A DNA stretch of 64,000 nucleotides from Dehalobacter sp. DCM (lineage in GTDB: Bacteria; Bacillota; Desulfitobacteriia; Desulfitobacteriales; Syntrophobotulaceae), in assembly GCF_024972775.1 (NCBI RefSeq), contig NZ_CP092282.1, forward strand, positions 471,001-535,000, given 5' to 3'. Under the pieces are notes generated by a model. The model was given only the letters and a program-made list of their open reading frames with translations. It did not search any database and was not told the DNA's origin. Below, one piece after another: positions 45,106 through 54,734 of this stretch (position 1 is the stretch's first letter; each line of letters begins with the position of its first letter). A program made the translations under genes and the position numbers.

Positions 45106-46539
45106 ATGTATCACAGGTTGAACTCGAATGTCTTACCAGAGCTCATACCGCCATTTTCCAGAGTGCTTGTTGCTGTATCGGGGGGACCGGACTCTGTCGC
45201 TTTGGCACATGTTATTTGGCGTTATGCGTCTGAAAACAAAGATAAGTGCATTTCCCTCATTATCGTCCATGTCAACCATAAAGTTCGCAAAGAAAGTGAA
45301 CGTGAAGCAGAACAGGTAAGGAAACTGGCCGATCAATTAGGAACGGAATTCATACTCCATGAGTTTGATGCTAAAGCATATGCCTATGAAAAAAAGAAGA
45401 GTTTTCAGGAAGCATCCCGGGAATGGCGCTATACCCGCTTCCGGGAAGATATGCATGAGTTGGACTGTAACTTGTTAGCAACGGCACATCACTTAGGCGA
45501 TCAAGCTGAGACCGTGCTCTATCGGTTGCTAAGAGGCAGCGGGGCAACGGGTTTAGCCGGCATTTATCCTAGGAAAAACAGCGTAGTTCGTCCGTTTCTC
45601 ACCGTGACCAAGTCGGAAATAGTTGATTATTGTCATGACAATAATCTGTCTTATGCTATTGATCAGAGCAATTTGAAATCCGATTACTGTCGAAATAAAA
45701 TAAGGTTGGAACTGATTCCCGTATTGGAGCAGGAGTATAATCCAAGGATCATAGAGGCCCTTGGTCGGACTGCGGAACTGCTGCGGTGGGATGAAGAATA
45801 CATTCGGTCGCATGTTGATCGCTTATGGACAAAATACTGTCTGCAAGCGGAGGAGGATCGTATTCTGCTTTCCTTGGGGGCGTGGGATGAGCCTGAGGCT
45901 GTACTATCACGTCTGCTGCGCAGGGCAGCGGCAGAAATTACGGGAGAATTCCTGGGCCTGGAGTATAAATTTATTAAAAATATTATAAAAGAAGGAAAAA
46001 AAACCGGATGGCAGCAGGATCTTCCAGGTTTGGGAATTGAAAATGTCGCGGATGGTTTTCTTTTTTTCCGGAAAGAATTAGATTTACAGTATTCTCATGG
46101 TGATGAAGGATCGGGAAAATTGTTACCTTTTTCAGAAATCCAACTGGCAGAAAATCACTGGCATTCGATTTTGGGTCATGGCATCCAGGTGGGTATTTTT
46201 GATTTTTTCCCTAACGATAAGATTATTTTGGCGGATACGACAATTGATGCTATTCAATTAAAAGAATTAAATGAATCCATTATCTGCAGGAGAAGACGTA
46301 CCGGCGACCGTATTTATTTTCAGAATTTAGGGCATAAAACGATTAAGAAGGTTTTTCAAGAACGCAACATACCGGCAGCCAAGAGGGATACGATACTCCT
46401 GTTTGCCGTTCAAAATCACGTCATATGGATCCCGGGTATCTGCCGAAGCAGCAGATTTATACCGAATAAGGATTCCCCCGTACGCTATATCCTTATTGCG
46501 CAAGATGACTCTTCACATTCCAATTTGGATTCGTTGTAA
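45106..46539 (+). CDS. tilS: tRNA(Ile)-lysidine synthase
   Basis: 477 residues. TilS converts C34 of the CAU-anticodon tRNA-Ile to lysidine, with ATP. The N-terminal PP-loop VAVSGGPDSVALAHVIW and the LATAHHLGDQAETVLYRLLRG block are present; the C-terminal domain ends with RRRTGDRIYF and the RNIPAAKRD. AGCGGAGGG precedes the ATG. In B. subtilis hpt follows; here ftsH follows directly. Confidence 0.96.
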   Translation: MYHRLNSNVLPELIPPFSRVLVAVSGGPDSVALAHVIWRYASENKDKCISLIIVHVNHKVRKESEREAEQVRKLADQLGTEFILHEFDAKAYAYEKKKSFQEASREWRYTRFREDMHELDCNLLATAHHLGDQAETVLYRLLRGSGATGLAGIYPRKNSVVRPFLTVTKSEIVDYCHDNNLSYAIDQSNLKSDYCRNKIRLELIPVLEQEYNPRIIEALGRTAELLRWDEEYIRSHVDRLWTKYCLQAEEDRILLSLGAWDEPEAVLSRLLRRAAAEITGEFLGLEYKFIKNIIKEGKKTGWQQDLPGLGIENVADGFLFFRKELDLQYSHGDEGSGKLLPFSEIQLAENHWHSILGHGIQVGIFDFFPNDKIILADTTIDAIQLKELNESIICRRRRTGDRIYFQNLGHKTIKKVFQERNIPAAKRDTILLFAVQNHVIWIPGICRSSRFIPNKDSPVRYILIAQDDSSHSNLDSL

Positions 46540-46645
46540 AAAGAAAAGTCACATGATATAATATCTCATAGTTTTTTAAAGCGATTGTCGATGCGTGCAG
46601 CATCTTTTCGTATTATGTTTTTTGAATGAGAGGAGGATCTCCGGA

Positions 46646-48604
46646 TTGAAAATATTTAAAAATGTCGCAATTTACCTTTTAATTATTCTTCTGGCAGTAT
46701 TTTTGATACAGTGGGCGAAACAAGATACGCAGAATAAAACCAGTCTGAGTTATAATGAATTTAAGCAGGCTGTGGCTTCAGGCGGCGTCAGTGAAGTTTC
46801 CGTCAGAGTGGGGAACCAGGTCACTACGTATACCGTTGTAAAGAAAGATGATAATAAAACGTATGAGGTAACAGGGCCTCTGGAAGATCAGACACTACTT
46901 GATACTCTGGATAAGCAGAACATCAAAATAAATTACGATCCGCCGGCCACTGTGCCATGGTGGGTATCGATTTTACCAACGTTCCTCATGTTTATCTTTA
47001 TCTTTGGTTTGTTTTTCTATATGATGCAGCAGACCCAGGGCGGCGGCAGCAAGGTGATGCAATTCGGTAAAAGCCGGGCCAAGCTGATCACCGATGAACG
47101 TAAGTATACCTTTAAGGATGTTGCCGGTGCAGATGAGGTTAAAGAAGAACTGGAGGAAATTGTTGAATTTCTTAAAGCTCCGAAAAAGTTCAATGAAATT
47201 GGGGCCAAAATTCCGAAAGGCGTACTGCTCTTCGGCCCTCCCGGAACCGGGAAGACACTGTTGGCTAAAGCCGTATCCGGTGAAGCCGGTGTTCCTTTCT
47301 TCAGTATCAGCGGATCTGACTTTGTTGAAATGTTTGTCGGTGTCGGAGCATCCAGAGTGAGGGACCTTTTTGAGCAGGCTAAGAAGAATGCACCCTGTAT
47401 TGTGTTTATCGATGAAATCGATGCTGTCGGGCGTCAGCGTGGAGCAGGTTTAGGCGGCGGCCATGATGAGCGCGAACAAACGCTCAATCAGCTGCTCGTG
47501 GAAATGGATGGTTTCAACGGGAATGAAGGCGTTATTATTATTGCGGCAACCAACCGCCCGGATATTCTTGATCCGGCACTGCTTCGTCCCGGTCGATTCG
47601 ACCGTCAGGTCGTTGTCTCAGTTCCGGATATTAAAGGCAGAGAAGAGATACTAAAGGTTCATGCCAAAGGGAAGCCTTTAGCTTCAAATGTTAACCTGGA
47701 AGTATTAGCCCGCAGGACACCAGGGTTTACTGGCGCAGATTTGGCTAACCTGATAAATGAAGCCGCGCTGTTGTCGGCGCGCCGCAACGATAAAAAGGTC
47801 ACTATGAAAGCGTTGGAGGATTCAATCGAACGCGTTATTGCCGGTCCTGAAAAGAAGAGCCGTGTTATCAGTGAATTCGAGAAGAAGCTGGTTTCATATC
47901 ATGAGGCGGGTCATGCCCTGCTGGGTGAGTTCTTGCCGCACACGGATCCCTTGCATAAAGTATCGATCATTCCCCGGGGACAGGCAGGAGGCTATACGCT
48001 GCTTCTCCCTAAGGAGGACCGCAACTATGCGACGAAGTCCCAGTTGCTGGACCAAATTACCATGCTGCTTGGCGGAAGGGTCGCCGAGGCCTTAGTGCTT
48101 CATGAGATCAGCACAGGAGCCTCGAACGATTTGGAGAGGGCAACCGGTATAGCCAGAAAGATGGTCACCGAACTCGGAATGTCGGAGGAACTTGGCTCTG
48201 TGACATTTGGGCATAAAGAAGGGCAGGTCTTTTTAGGAAGAGATATTGCCCGGGATCGGAATTACAGTGAATCCGTTGCTCAGGCAATTGACCATGAAGT
48301 ACGCAGAATCATTGACGAATCCTACCAAAAAGCACAGGATATCATTACGGAAAAAATGGATATACTGCATGCCATCGCGCAAGCCCTGATGGCTACGGAA
48401 ACGCTGGAAGCGGATACATTCAGGGATATTATTGTGAAACATGATCATACCCGAGCCGGCGATATATATGATGAGCCGATGACGGAGAATGCCGATGCGG
48501 CGCCGAGTCACGAAGAGGCTGTGAATACCGAAGAAAAAGAGGAGTCAAAGGAAGCAGCCGATTATAATAATATCACTACTGCAAAAAGCTCATTCGAGCA
48601 ATAA
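46646..48604 (+). CDS. ftsH: ATP-dependent zinc metalloprotease FtsH
   Basis: About 652 residues. Two membrane segments ([17 protein letters not shown] and a second near residue 110) flank a short external domain. The AAA domain has Walker [11 protein letters not shown], Walker [12 protein letters not shown] and the pore-loop [11 protein letters not shown]; the M41 protease has [13 protein letters not shown] hexameric membrane protease for quality control. The start is a TTG at 46646 with GAGGAGG nine bases upstream; a frame from 46595 lacks support. The C-terminal tail is acidic. Confidence 0.97.
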   Translation: MKIFKNVAIYLLIILLAVFLIQWAKQDTQNKTSLSYNEFKQAVASGGVSEVSVRVGNQVTTYTVVKKDDNKTYEVTGPLEDQTLLDTLDKQNIKINYDPPATVPWWVSILPTFLMFIFIFGLFFYMMQQTQGGGSKVMQFGKSRAKLITDERKYTFKDVAGADEVKEELEEIVEFLKAPKKFNEIGAKIPKGVLLFGPPGTGKTLLAKAVSGEAGVPFFSISGSDFVEMFVGVGASRVRDLFEQAKKNAPCIVFIDEIDAVGRQRGAGLGGGHDEREQTLNQLLVEMDGFNGNEGVIIIAATNRPDILDPALLRPGRFDRQVVVSVPDIKGREEILKVHAKGKPLASNVNLEVLARRTPGFTGADLANLINEAALLSARRNDKKVTMKALEDSIERVIAGPEKKSRVISEFEKKLVSYHEAGHALLGEFLPHTDPLHKVSIIPRGQAGGYTLLLPKEDRNYATKSQLLDQITMLLGGRVAEALVLHEISTGASNDLERATGIARKMVTELGMSEELGSVTFGHKEGQVFLGRDIARDRNYSESVAQAIDHEVRRIIDESYQKAQDIITEKMDILHAIAQALMATETLEADTFRDIIVKHDHTRAGDIYDEPMTENADAAPSHEEAVNTEEKEESKEAADYNNITTAKSSFEQ

Positions 48605-48635
48605 TAACACTGAAAGTGCTTTAAGGAGGATTTAC

Positions 48636-49085
48636 GTGGAAAGAACATTTCTTATGCTTAAGCCGGATGCCGTTCAAAGAGGATTGATCGGAGAAATCAT
48701 CGGCCGATTTGAGAAAAAAGGATTTATACTTGTGGGTTTGAAAATGATGCAGGTTGACAGAGACCTTGCTGAAGAGCATTATAAAGAGCATAAGGGCAAA
48801 TCGTTTTTTGAACCTACCGTTCAGTATATTATGTCTTCACCGGTGGTTGCCATGGTATGGCAAGGGAAGAATGTGGTATCCTTGGCCAGAGAGATGATGG
48901 GGGCAACCAATCCTGCCAATGCAAACCCCGGCTCCATTCGCGGTGCTTATGCGATGGATATCAGCCGAAATGTTATCCACGGGTCCGATTCCGTGGAAAG
49001 CGCAGAGAGGGAAATCGCCATATACTTTAAACTCGAAGAAATAGTGAATTATACAAAAGCCGGGTCTGAGTGGCTGAGTGAGTAA
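48636..49085 (+). CDS. ndk: Nucleoside diphosphate kinase
   Basis: 149 residues. It equilibrates nucleoside di- and triphosphates through a phospho-His. The N-terminus [20 protein letters not shown] and the active-site [16 protein letters not shown] are visible. GTG start at 48636 with AAGGAGG. It is placed 30 bases after ftsH and ends at a clear terminator. Confidence 0.97.
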   Translation: MERTFLMLKPDAVQRGLIGEIIGRFEKKGFILVGLKMMQVDRDLAEEHYKEHKGKSFFEPTVQYIMSSPVVAMVWQGKNVVSLAREMMGATNPANANPGSIRGAYAMDISRNVIHGSDSVESAEREIAIYFKLEEIVNYTKAGSEWLSE

Positions 49086-49091
49086 AAAAAC

Positions 49092-49118
49092 AAGGACACC
49101 CTAACGGGTGTCCTTTTG
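49092..49118 (+). terminator. Intrinsic terminator of ndk
   Basis: AAGGACACCC (49092-49101) pairs with GGGTGTCCTT (49106-49115) around TAAC, followed by TTTTG. Confidence 0.85.
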
Positions 49119-49137
49119 ATAAACCGGAGTGGTTTGT

Positions 49138-49824
49138 ATGCAAGATAAAAAGAAATTGGCGAGACTTCTTATCGGTATGGGGATGCTGATTATCGGTGTA
49201 TTTTTCGTTATGATTTTAAAATCGTATCTTGCCGATAAAACAGTATCTGCAGAAGATGATAAATTGCCGAGCATCCTGCAAATTGAAACTGAGAATAAGC
49301 AGTTAGCAAATGAAAACGCTAAACTCCAGGCCGAGCTGACCAAATACCAACAAGGTATTGATGCCCAGATGCTGGCATCCGAGCAGTTAGCGCAAGCGCG
49401 GATCAGTTCCGGTAGGGTCAGTCTAACGGGAAAGGGAATCGTTATCACCCTTAAGGATTCCGATAAAAAGATAAGCGCCCAAGAGGAGGGACTTATCCAT
49501 GAGGAACATCTGCGGGCTATTGTCAATGCGTTGTGGAATGGCGGAGCCGAGGCCATAGCAATCAATGATCAACGCCTTACTACCTTTACGGAGATTTACT
49601 GCAGCGGCTCCTATATCAGTATCAACGATACCGTTCAGATGCCTCCGTATACTATCACCGCGATCGGAAACCAGAGTAACCTGAAATCTGCGTTGAAATT
49701 CTACGGGTGGGACCTACTGGATGAAAGTCAGAAGAATTTAGAGATCCCCATAGATCCTGTTACTGTACCGTCTGCCAAACCTGTGAGTTATCGGTACGTT
49801 CAACCGGCCAACGAGGAGGGCTGA
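49138..49824 (+). CDS. DUF881 family membrane-anchored protein (first of two)
   Basis: About 228 residues. One N-terminal membrane segment (LLIGMGMLIIGVFFVMIL), a coiled coil (ENKQLANENAKLQAELTKYQ), then the DUF881 domain (GIVITLKDS, LRAIVNALWNGGAEAIAIND). DUF881 proteins (B. subtilis YlxW/YlxX) usually cluster with division and sporulation genes; function is unknown. The ATG at 49138 is eight bases after GGAG. The next gene, a paralogue, starts four bases after its stop. Confidence 0.88.
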   Translation: MQDKKKLARLLIGMGMLIIGVFFVMILKSYLADKTVSAEDDKLPSILQIETENKQLANENAKLQAELTKYQQGIDAQMLASEQLAQARISSGRVSLTGKGIVITLKDSDKKISAQEEGLIHEEHLRAIVNALWNGGAEAIAINDQRLTTFTEIYCSGSYISINDTVQMPPYTITAIGNQSNLKSALKFYGWDLLDESQKNLEIPIDPVTVPSAKPVSYRYVQPANEEG

Positions 49825-49827
49825 TCG

Positions 49828-50523
49828 ATGCTAAACAAAAAAGTGGTTACTGTGGTCACAATTGCTTCTATTGCTATCGGCATCCTTATCTCTCTGCAGT
49901 TTCAGACCCAGCGGGAGGTAGATAAAGTTGAGCTGGATCAGCAGGAACGTGCGGTCCTGACACAGCAGGTCATCAGTAACCTCCAGAATGAGAATAAGCA
50001 ATTGAAAGAGGAATATGCACAATTATCAGCCGAGTTGGAGAAATATAAGAAGACCGGCAATGATAATCCATATATTGTAGCGCAATTACAAATGCTAAAA
50101 ATTGCCGACGGGACAATCACTGTCAAGGGCCCGGGCATTCGCATAGTTATTAACGATAACACGCCTGAAGCCATTGGATTTATTCGATCAGCTGATTTGC
50201 TGAGAATTGTTAATCAGCTGCGCCTGGCCGGAGCGGAAGCAATCAGTATCAACGGTCAGCGTATTGTATCGACCACATCGATTGTTCTAAGCGGAGATTC
50301 GACGATCTTGATTAATGAGGTCCCTGTCAGTGAGATTGGCAGGACGACGTATGAGATTCTGGCGATCGGTTATCAGGAAAACCTGGTTAAATATATTGAT
50401 TTTGTCGCCAAAGATTTGAAAGTCATTGGCATGGACGTCGCTGTAACGCAAGAAATTGTAATGATTCCGTCTTATAAAGGGGATTACGCGTTTGAGTACG
50501 CCAAAGAAGTAAAAACGGAGTAG
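49828..50523 (+). CDS. DUF881 family membrane-anchored protein (second of two)
   Basis: 231 residues with the same plan as the gene before: N-terminal anchor (VVTVVTIASIAIGILISLQF), coiled coil (NLQNENKQLKEEYAQLSAEL), DUF881 domain (GIRIVINDNTPEAI, LRIVNQLRLAGAEAISINGQ). GAGGAGGG precedes the ATG at 49828. The two paralogues may form a heteromer, which is inference. folP starts 12 bases later, so both could be cotranscribed with folate genes. Confidence 0.88.
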   Translation: MLNKKVVTVVTIASIAIGILISLQFQTQREVDKVELDQQERAVLTQQVISNLQNENKQLKEEYAQLSAELEKYKKTGNDNPYIVAQLQMLKIADGTITVKGPGIRIVINDNTPEAIGFIRSADLLRIVNQLRLAGAEAISINGQRIVSTTSIVLSGDSTILINEVPVSEIGRTTYEILAIGYQENLVKYIDFVAKDLKVIGMDVAVTQEIVMIPSYKGDYAFEYAKEVKTE

Positions 50524-50534
50524 GGAGTGAACAG

Positions 50535-51401
50535 ATGAGGACGTATAATGATCAACCTGCCGGCATTATCGATTGTCGGGGTAAAACTCTTGAATTTGGG
50601 GAAAAAACACTGATTATGGGCATATTGAATGTCACGCCGGATTCTTTTTCCGACGGCGGTCGATTTGATAACATAGAAAATGCTTTGAAACAAGCTGAAA
50701 CCATGGTCACTGACGGTGCGGACATCCTGGATATCGGCGGCGAGTCGACCAAGCCCGGCTATGGGGGTGTGAGTGCCGAAGAAGAGTGGTCCAGACTGGA
50801 GCCTGTGCTAAGAGCGCTTGTTCCTATTAGTCGGGTTCCAATTTCGGTGGATACGCAAAAAGCCGTTGTGGCGGAGAAGGCGTTAAAACTGGGAGCGCAT
50901 ATTATCAACGATATCTGGGGTCTGCAAAAGGATCCGGATATGGTCAGAGTGATCGGTGACTATCAAGCACCGGTGGTCATCATGCATAATCAGGATGGGA
51001 CTGCGTATGCCAATATGATGAGAGACATACTGGCCTTTCTGGAAAATAGCATTGAGATGGCATTCAAGCGTGGGCTTTCGCGGAATCAGATCATCGTTGA
51101 TCCGGGTATCGGCTTCGGTAAGACCCCTGAGCAAAATATGGAAGTTCTGAGCAGGCTGGATGAGTTTAAAAGTCTTGGATGCCCCATTCTACTCGGCGTT
51201 TCGCGAAAATCAGTGATTGGACGCACCTTGAATCTTCCTGTCGGAGAGCGCCTGGAACCGACAATTGCCCTGGGCACTTTGGGAATTGCTGCCGGTGTGG
51301 ATATTCTGCGTGTTCATGATGTTCTTGAGAATAAAAAAGCAGCGTTAATGACCGACCTTATTGTCCGTAAAAGAAGAGGTGAGAATCTTGACGGAAAGTA
51401 A
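50535..51401 (+). CDS. folP: Dihydropteroate synthase
   Basis: 288 residues. It joins pterin pyrophosphate and p-aminobenzoate. IMGILNVTPDSFSDGGRF near residue 35, then DILDIGGESTKPG and a C-terminal LGVSRKSVIGRTL are standard. It has about 20 extra N-terminal residues. GGGAG precedes the ATG. Its end overlaps folB by 14 bases. Confidence 0.97.
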   Translation: MRTYNDQPAGIIDCRGKTLEFGEKTLIMGILNVTPDSFSDGGRFDNIENALKQAETMVTDGADILDIGGESTKPGYGGVSAEEEWSRLEPVLRALVPISRVPISVDTQKAVVAEKALKLGAHIINDIWGLQKDPDMVRVIGDYQAPVVIMHNQDGTAYANMMRDILAFLENSIEMAFKRGLSRNQIIVDPGIGFGKTPEQNMEVLSRLDEFKSLGCPILLGVSRKSVIGRTLNLPVGERLEPTIALGTLGIAAGVDILRVHDVLENKKAALMTDLIVRKRRGENLDGK

Positions 51402-51756
51402 TGCGATCCATATCTCCGGAATGGCGTTTTACGCATACCATGGTGTATTGCCTGAAGAGGAGATTCTTGGCCAAAGGTTCATTGTGGATGTCGATATCTA
51501 CTTAAACGAGCACTTCGGCACGGATGACAATTTAGCCAATACCGTCAACTATGCTGAAGTATATATGGCGGTAAAGGATATCGTTTTAAGTGAGCGGTAT
51601 CAATTAATCGAAACACTGGCTGAAAAAATAGCTGCTGACATTATTGCCCGGTTTACCTGCAATAAAGTCAGAGTAGAGGTCCACAAACCCAATGCACCGG
51701 TACCCGGGATATTTAAAGACATATCGGTTGAAGTCATTCGGGAGAGATCATCATGA
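51388..51756 (+). CDS. folB: Dihydroneopterin aldolase
   Basis: About 122 residues. It splits dihydroneopterin. ISGMAFYAYHGVLPEEEILG and QRFIVDVDIYL are the family N-terminus, with YAEVYMAVKDIV and LIETLAEKIA later. I choose a TTG at 51388 with AGGTG six bases before it; it lies inside the end of folP. The stop overlaps the ATG of folK (ATGA), so translation of the three fol genes appears coupled. Confidence 0.95.
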   Translation: MTESNAIHISGMAFYAYHGVLPEEEILGQRFIVDVDIYLNEHFGTDDNLANTVNYAEVYMAVKDIVLSERYQLIETLAEKIAADIIARFTCNKVRVEVHKPNAPVPGIFKDISVEVIRERSS

Positions 51757-52235
51757 AAGCCTATTTAAGTTTAGGAAGCAATGAGGGAGACCGGAAGGAC
51801 TATCTTTTGCAGGCACTTGAAATGCTTGCCGATTCCTGCGGGATCACCATAACTAAGAAATCGCAACTATATGAGACGGCGCCCTGGGGAAATGAGGATC
51901 AAGCAGCTTTTTTAAATATGGCGGCAGAAATCGAGACAGATTTGGATCCTTTGGAATTGCTTGACCGCTGTCAATACATCGAAAATACCCTTGGCCGGAA
52001 ACGGTCGATCCATTGGGGTCCCAGAACCATGGATATTGATATTCTTGACTGCCAGGACATTCGGCTTTCTACGGAAAGGCTGACTATTCCTCATCCCTAC
52101 ATGGAACAGCGCGAGTTTGTTCTGGCGCCATTAAGAGAAATTGTTCCTGATTATATCCTGCCGTCCGGGAATACGATAACGGCGGTAAAAGGTGAAGGCA
52201 CCGTCAAACGATTGAATGAATATATTAATACTTGA
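51753..52235 (+). CDS. folK: 6-hydroxymethyl-7,8-dihydropterin pyrophosphokinase
   Basis: 160 residues. It makes the pyrophosphorylated pterin used by FolP. AYLSLGSNEGDRKDYL, YETAPWGNEDQAAFLNMA and RTMDIDILDC with IPHPYMEQREFVLAPL are complete family motifs. Its start overlaps the folB stop. It ends the fol operon; a structured noncoding leader follows. Confidence 0.97.
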   Translation: MKAYLSLGSNEGDRKDYLLQALEMLADSCGITITKKSQLYETAPWGNEDQAAFLNMAAEIETDLDPLELLDRCQYIENTLGRKRSIHWGPRTMDIDILDCQDIRLSTERLTIPHPYMEQREFVLAPLREIVPDYILPSGNTITAVKGEGTVKRLNEYINT

Positions 52236-52295
52236 AAAACAATAGTAGGCATCAATTATTTTGATATAAGTCTTTATTATTTGCAATTTATACAT

Positions 52296-52473
52296 TATAC
52301 TAAGGTGGCAGCACGGACAGTATCTATAAGAACTGTACCTTATCTGCCTGATCTGAAATTTTTATAAAGCATGGGATCATGCACCAGCCGCTTGGATTTT
52401 TTACCGGGACGGTGAAGGCAGGGCATACGTTGTATTACTTAAAGCACCTTCACTGACGGGAGGTGTTTTTTTA
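52296..52473 (+). promoter_or_regulatory. Structured leader of DUF2520-panC-panD with switching hairpins
   Basis: TAAGGT (52301-52306) can pair with ACCTTA (52337-52342), and GGCAG (52307-52311) with CTGCC (52344-52348), which would cross as a pseudoknot around an ACAGT/ACTGT hairpin. GCATG-GGAT-CATGC follows at 52369-52382. At the end, AAAGCACCT (52441-52449) pairs with AGGTGTTTT (52461-52469) and runs into further Ts, forming a terminator that also traps the GGGAGGTG ribosome binding site. CGGTGAAGG (52410-52418) can instead pair with CCTTCACTG (52447-52455), which excludes the terminator. This is a riboswitch-like layout of unknown class; pan motif RNAs are known before pan genes, but I cannot confirm a match. 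Confidence 0.55.
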
Positions 52474-53394
52474 ATGGATAAACTAACTGATTTGAAATTT
52501 GGGATCATCGGGGCAGGCAGTGTCGGGACGTCACTGGCGGTACTGCTGGAAAAGGCCGGTTTAGAATGCATTGGGGTTACAACCCGAAGCAGGGCGTCCT
52601 ATGAGCGATTTCGCAGCTATTTGGACAAAGAGAATTTACCTGTTGAGCAGCTGGCGGCCCTTGCAGATATTCTATTTATCACCACACAGGATAAATACAT
52701 CGAGGCGATTGCATGTGAACTATCCCCAATCCAAAACCGAAAAACAAATCAAGTTTGGATACACTGCTCGGGTTCGCTGCCCGCAGAGTTGATGTGCAAA
52801 GATCACACGCTGAAAGTCGGATACTTGTCACTGCATCCGCTGCAAGCGTTTGCCGATGCTGATCATGCTGTTAATCTCATGAAAGGTACCTTTTTCGGGG
52901 TAGAAGGCAGCAGCCAAGAAGTTGAGTCCTTAGGAGTGGCGCTTGTTTCCTTACTGGGTGGCACTCCTATCAAGATTGATCCGGCAAAGAAGACGTTTTA
53001 TCATAGCGGTGCTGTCATTGCCTCAAATTATCTTGTCTCTTTGGTTTATTTGGCAGTTAAATTGTTCCGTAGAGCAGGGGTCGAACAGCAGGACGCGATA
53101 GCAGCCTTATTGCCTCTCGTGACCGGGTCACTCTCAAATATTGAGCGAGTCGGACTTTTCCAAGCACTGACAGGCCCTATTGCCCGGGGGGATGTCCAGG
53201 TAATAACGAAACATCTCGATAAATTGCCGGAGGCGGAACGTTCTGTTTACAAAGGACTTGGAAGATTAGCTTTAGAATTGGCTATGGAAAAGAATGCGAC
53301 ATTAATCCGTGAAGGTGACAAGGATACAAAGGCAACTGAAATAAAAACGATAGAAGAGAATTATAAGCAGATAGAAGAATTATTAAGAGATTAA
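52474..53394 (+). CDS. DUF2520 / Rossmann-like protein
   Basis: 306 residues. An N-terminal NAD(P)-binding fold (KFGIIGAGSVGTSLAVLLEK) and a C-terminal DUF2520 helical domain (FYHSGAVIASNYLVSLVYLA) are visible. The architecture resembles 6-phosphogluconate-type dehydrogenases and ketopantoate reductase (PanE), and such genes often sit in pan operons, so a ketopantoate reductase role is possible but unproven. The ribosome binding site GGGAGGTG lies inside the terminator hairpin described for the leader. Its stop overlaps the first possible ATG of panC. Confidence 0.88.
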   Translation: MDKLTDLKFGIIGAGSVGTSLAVLLEKAGLECIGVTTRSRASYERFRSYLDKENLPVEQLAALADILFITTQDKYIEAIACELSPIQNRKTNQVWIHCSGSLPAELMCKDHTLKVGYLSLHPLQAFADADHAVNLMKGTFFGVEGSSQEVESLGVALVSLLGGTPIKIDPAKKTFYHSGAVIASNYLVSLVYLAVKLFRRAGVEQQDAIAALLPLVTGSLSNIERVGLFQALTGPIARGDVQVITKHLDKLPEAERSVYKGLGRLALELAMEKNATLIREGDKDTKATEIKTIEENYKQIEELLRD

Positions 53395-53423
53395 TGGCAT
53401 CCGTTGGAAAGGAACGATATCAC

Positions 53424-54287
53424 ATGGTAATCATTAATACGATAGCCGATACAAGAGAAAGCATTCTATGGGCTAAACAACAGGGAAAAAAAGTTGTGTT
53501 GATTCCCACTATGGGTTTTCTCCATGATGGACATTTGTCCATGGTGAAAGCAGCCAGGAGACAAGATAATGGGGATAAAGAGATTTTGGTTGTGATGAGT
53601 ATCTTTGTTAATCCCCTGCAGTTTGGACCGAATGAAGATTATGAGAAATATCCGCGTGATTTGACCAGGGACGCTTCTCTTGCGGAAGAAGCAGGCGTTG
53701 ATCTGCTCTTTGCTCCTTCCGTAAAAGAAATGTATCCTGCGGGAGGATCATTGACAGCGGTTCAGGTATCTCGCATAACAGAAGTTCTATGCGGTGCAAG
53801 CCGACCGGGACATTTTGAAGGCGTCGCTACTGTCGTCACCAAGCTTTTTAATATTGTTCAGCCCCACGAAGCCTATTTCGGCCAAAAGGATTATCAGCAG
53901 GTGGCAGTCATCAGACAAATGGTCAAGGATTTGAACATGCCGATAACAATACGGTCGTTTCCAACGGTAAGGGAAAGCGACGGTCTGGCCCTGAGTTCCA
54001 GAAATGCCTATCTAAGCAGCGAAGAACGGCAGCAAGCCCCGATTCTCTACCGCGCACTGCAGGAGGCATCGGCACGGATAACGGGCGGCGAGATATCCCC
54101 AGATCGGATCAAAGCAGCCATTAAACAAAGAATAAGTGAAGAGTCCAATGGGAAAATTGATTATGTTGAAATTTATCGCGCAGATGATTTATCTGAAGTT
54201 GAACAAATAACCGTATCTATTGTTATCGCGCTTGCTGTTCACTTCGGGACGACGCGTTTGATCGATAACATTATTGTGGAGGTGTAA
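53424..54287 (+). CDS. panC: Pantothenate synthetase (pantoate-beta-alanine ligase)
   Basis: About 287 residues. It joins pantoate and beta-alanine with ATP. VVLIPTMGFLHDGHLSMVK, VVMSIFVNPLQFGPNEDY, HFEGVATVVTKLFN and FGQKDYQQVAVIRQM are all present. I take the ATG at 53424 (AAGGA upstream), matching known PanC N-termini; an ATG at 53394 would overlap the previous stop. panD follows at three bases. No panB is found in the window. Confidence 0.96.
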   Translation: MVIINTIADTRESILWAKQQGKKVVLIPTMGFLHDGHLSMVKAARRQDNGDKEILVVMSIFVNPLQFGPNEDYEKYPRDLTRDASLAEEAGVDLLFAPSVKEMYPAGGSLTAVQVSRITEVLCGASRPGHFEGVATVVTKLFNIVQPHEAYFGQKDYQQVAVIRQMVKDLNMPITIRSFPTVRESDGLALSSRNAYLSSEERQQAPILYRALQEASARITGGEISPDRIKAAIKQRISEESNGKIDYVEIYRADDLSEVEQITVSIVIALAVHFGTTRLIDNIIVEV

Positions 54288-54290
54288 GCG

Positions 54291-54674
54291 ATGTTCAGAG
54301 AAATGATGAAATCTAAGATTCATAAAGCGAGGGTTACGGAAGCCAATCTAAACTATGTTGGCAGTATAACCATAGATAAGATACTGATGGAGCAGGCGGA
54401 TTTTCTGGAAAACGAGAAAGTTCAAGTGGTTAATTTAAATAATGGTGCCCGCTTGGAGACCTATGTTATACCCGGGGAACCAAACTCAGGGATGATATGT
54501 TTAAATGGTGCGGCTGCCAGGCTTGTTCAAGTCGGTGATCAAGTGATTATTATTTCTTATGCGTTGTTTTCTGACCAGGAAATTAAGGAATATACTCCGA
54601 AGATTGTGTTTGTTGATCACAATAATCATCCGAAGTCAGTTGAAGACGTTGAAGTTCACGGCTCTCAGGCTTGA
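54291..54674 (+). CDS. panD: Aspartate 1-decarboxylase
   Basis: 127 residues, the proenzyme. It makes beta-alanine from aspartate with a pyruvoyl group. The self-cleavage site is Gly24-Ser25 in [34 protein letters not shown] is also conserved. The start [20 protein letters not shown] lines up with the B. subtilis protein. GGAGGTG lies upstream. Together with coaX farther on it supplies CoA synthesis. Confidence 0.97.
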   Translation: MFREMMKSKIHKARVTEANLNYVGSITIDKILMEQADFLENEKVQVVNLNNGARLETYVIPGEPNSGMICLNGAAARLVQVGDQVIIISYALFSDQEIKEYTPKIVFVDHNNHPKSVEDVEVHGSQA

Positions 54675-54734
54675 CACATAGTACGTTGGAGACTAGAATT
54701 AGAAAAATGGTTTTATGAGAGGAGAAGCTGATAT

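Noticed and set aside
52301..52320. T-box-like sequence AAGGTGGCAGCACGG in the pan leader
   Set aside because: It resembles the T-box antiterminator, but only about 65 bases separate it from folK, too few for a T-box stem I, and the terminator that follows is not in the usual place.
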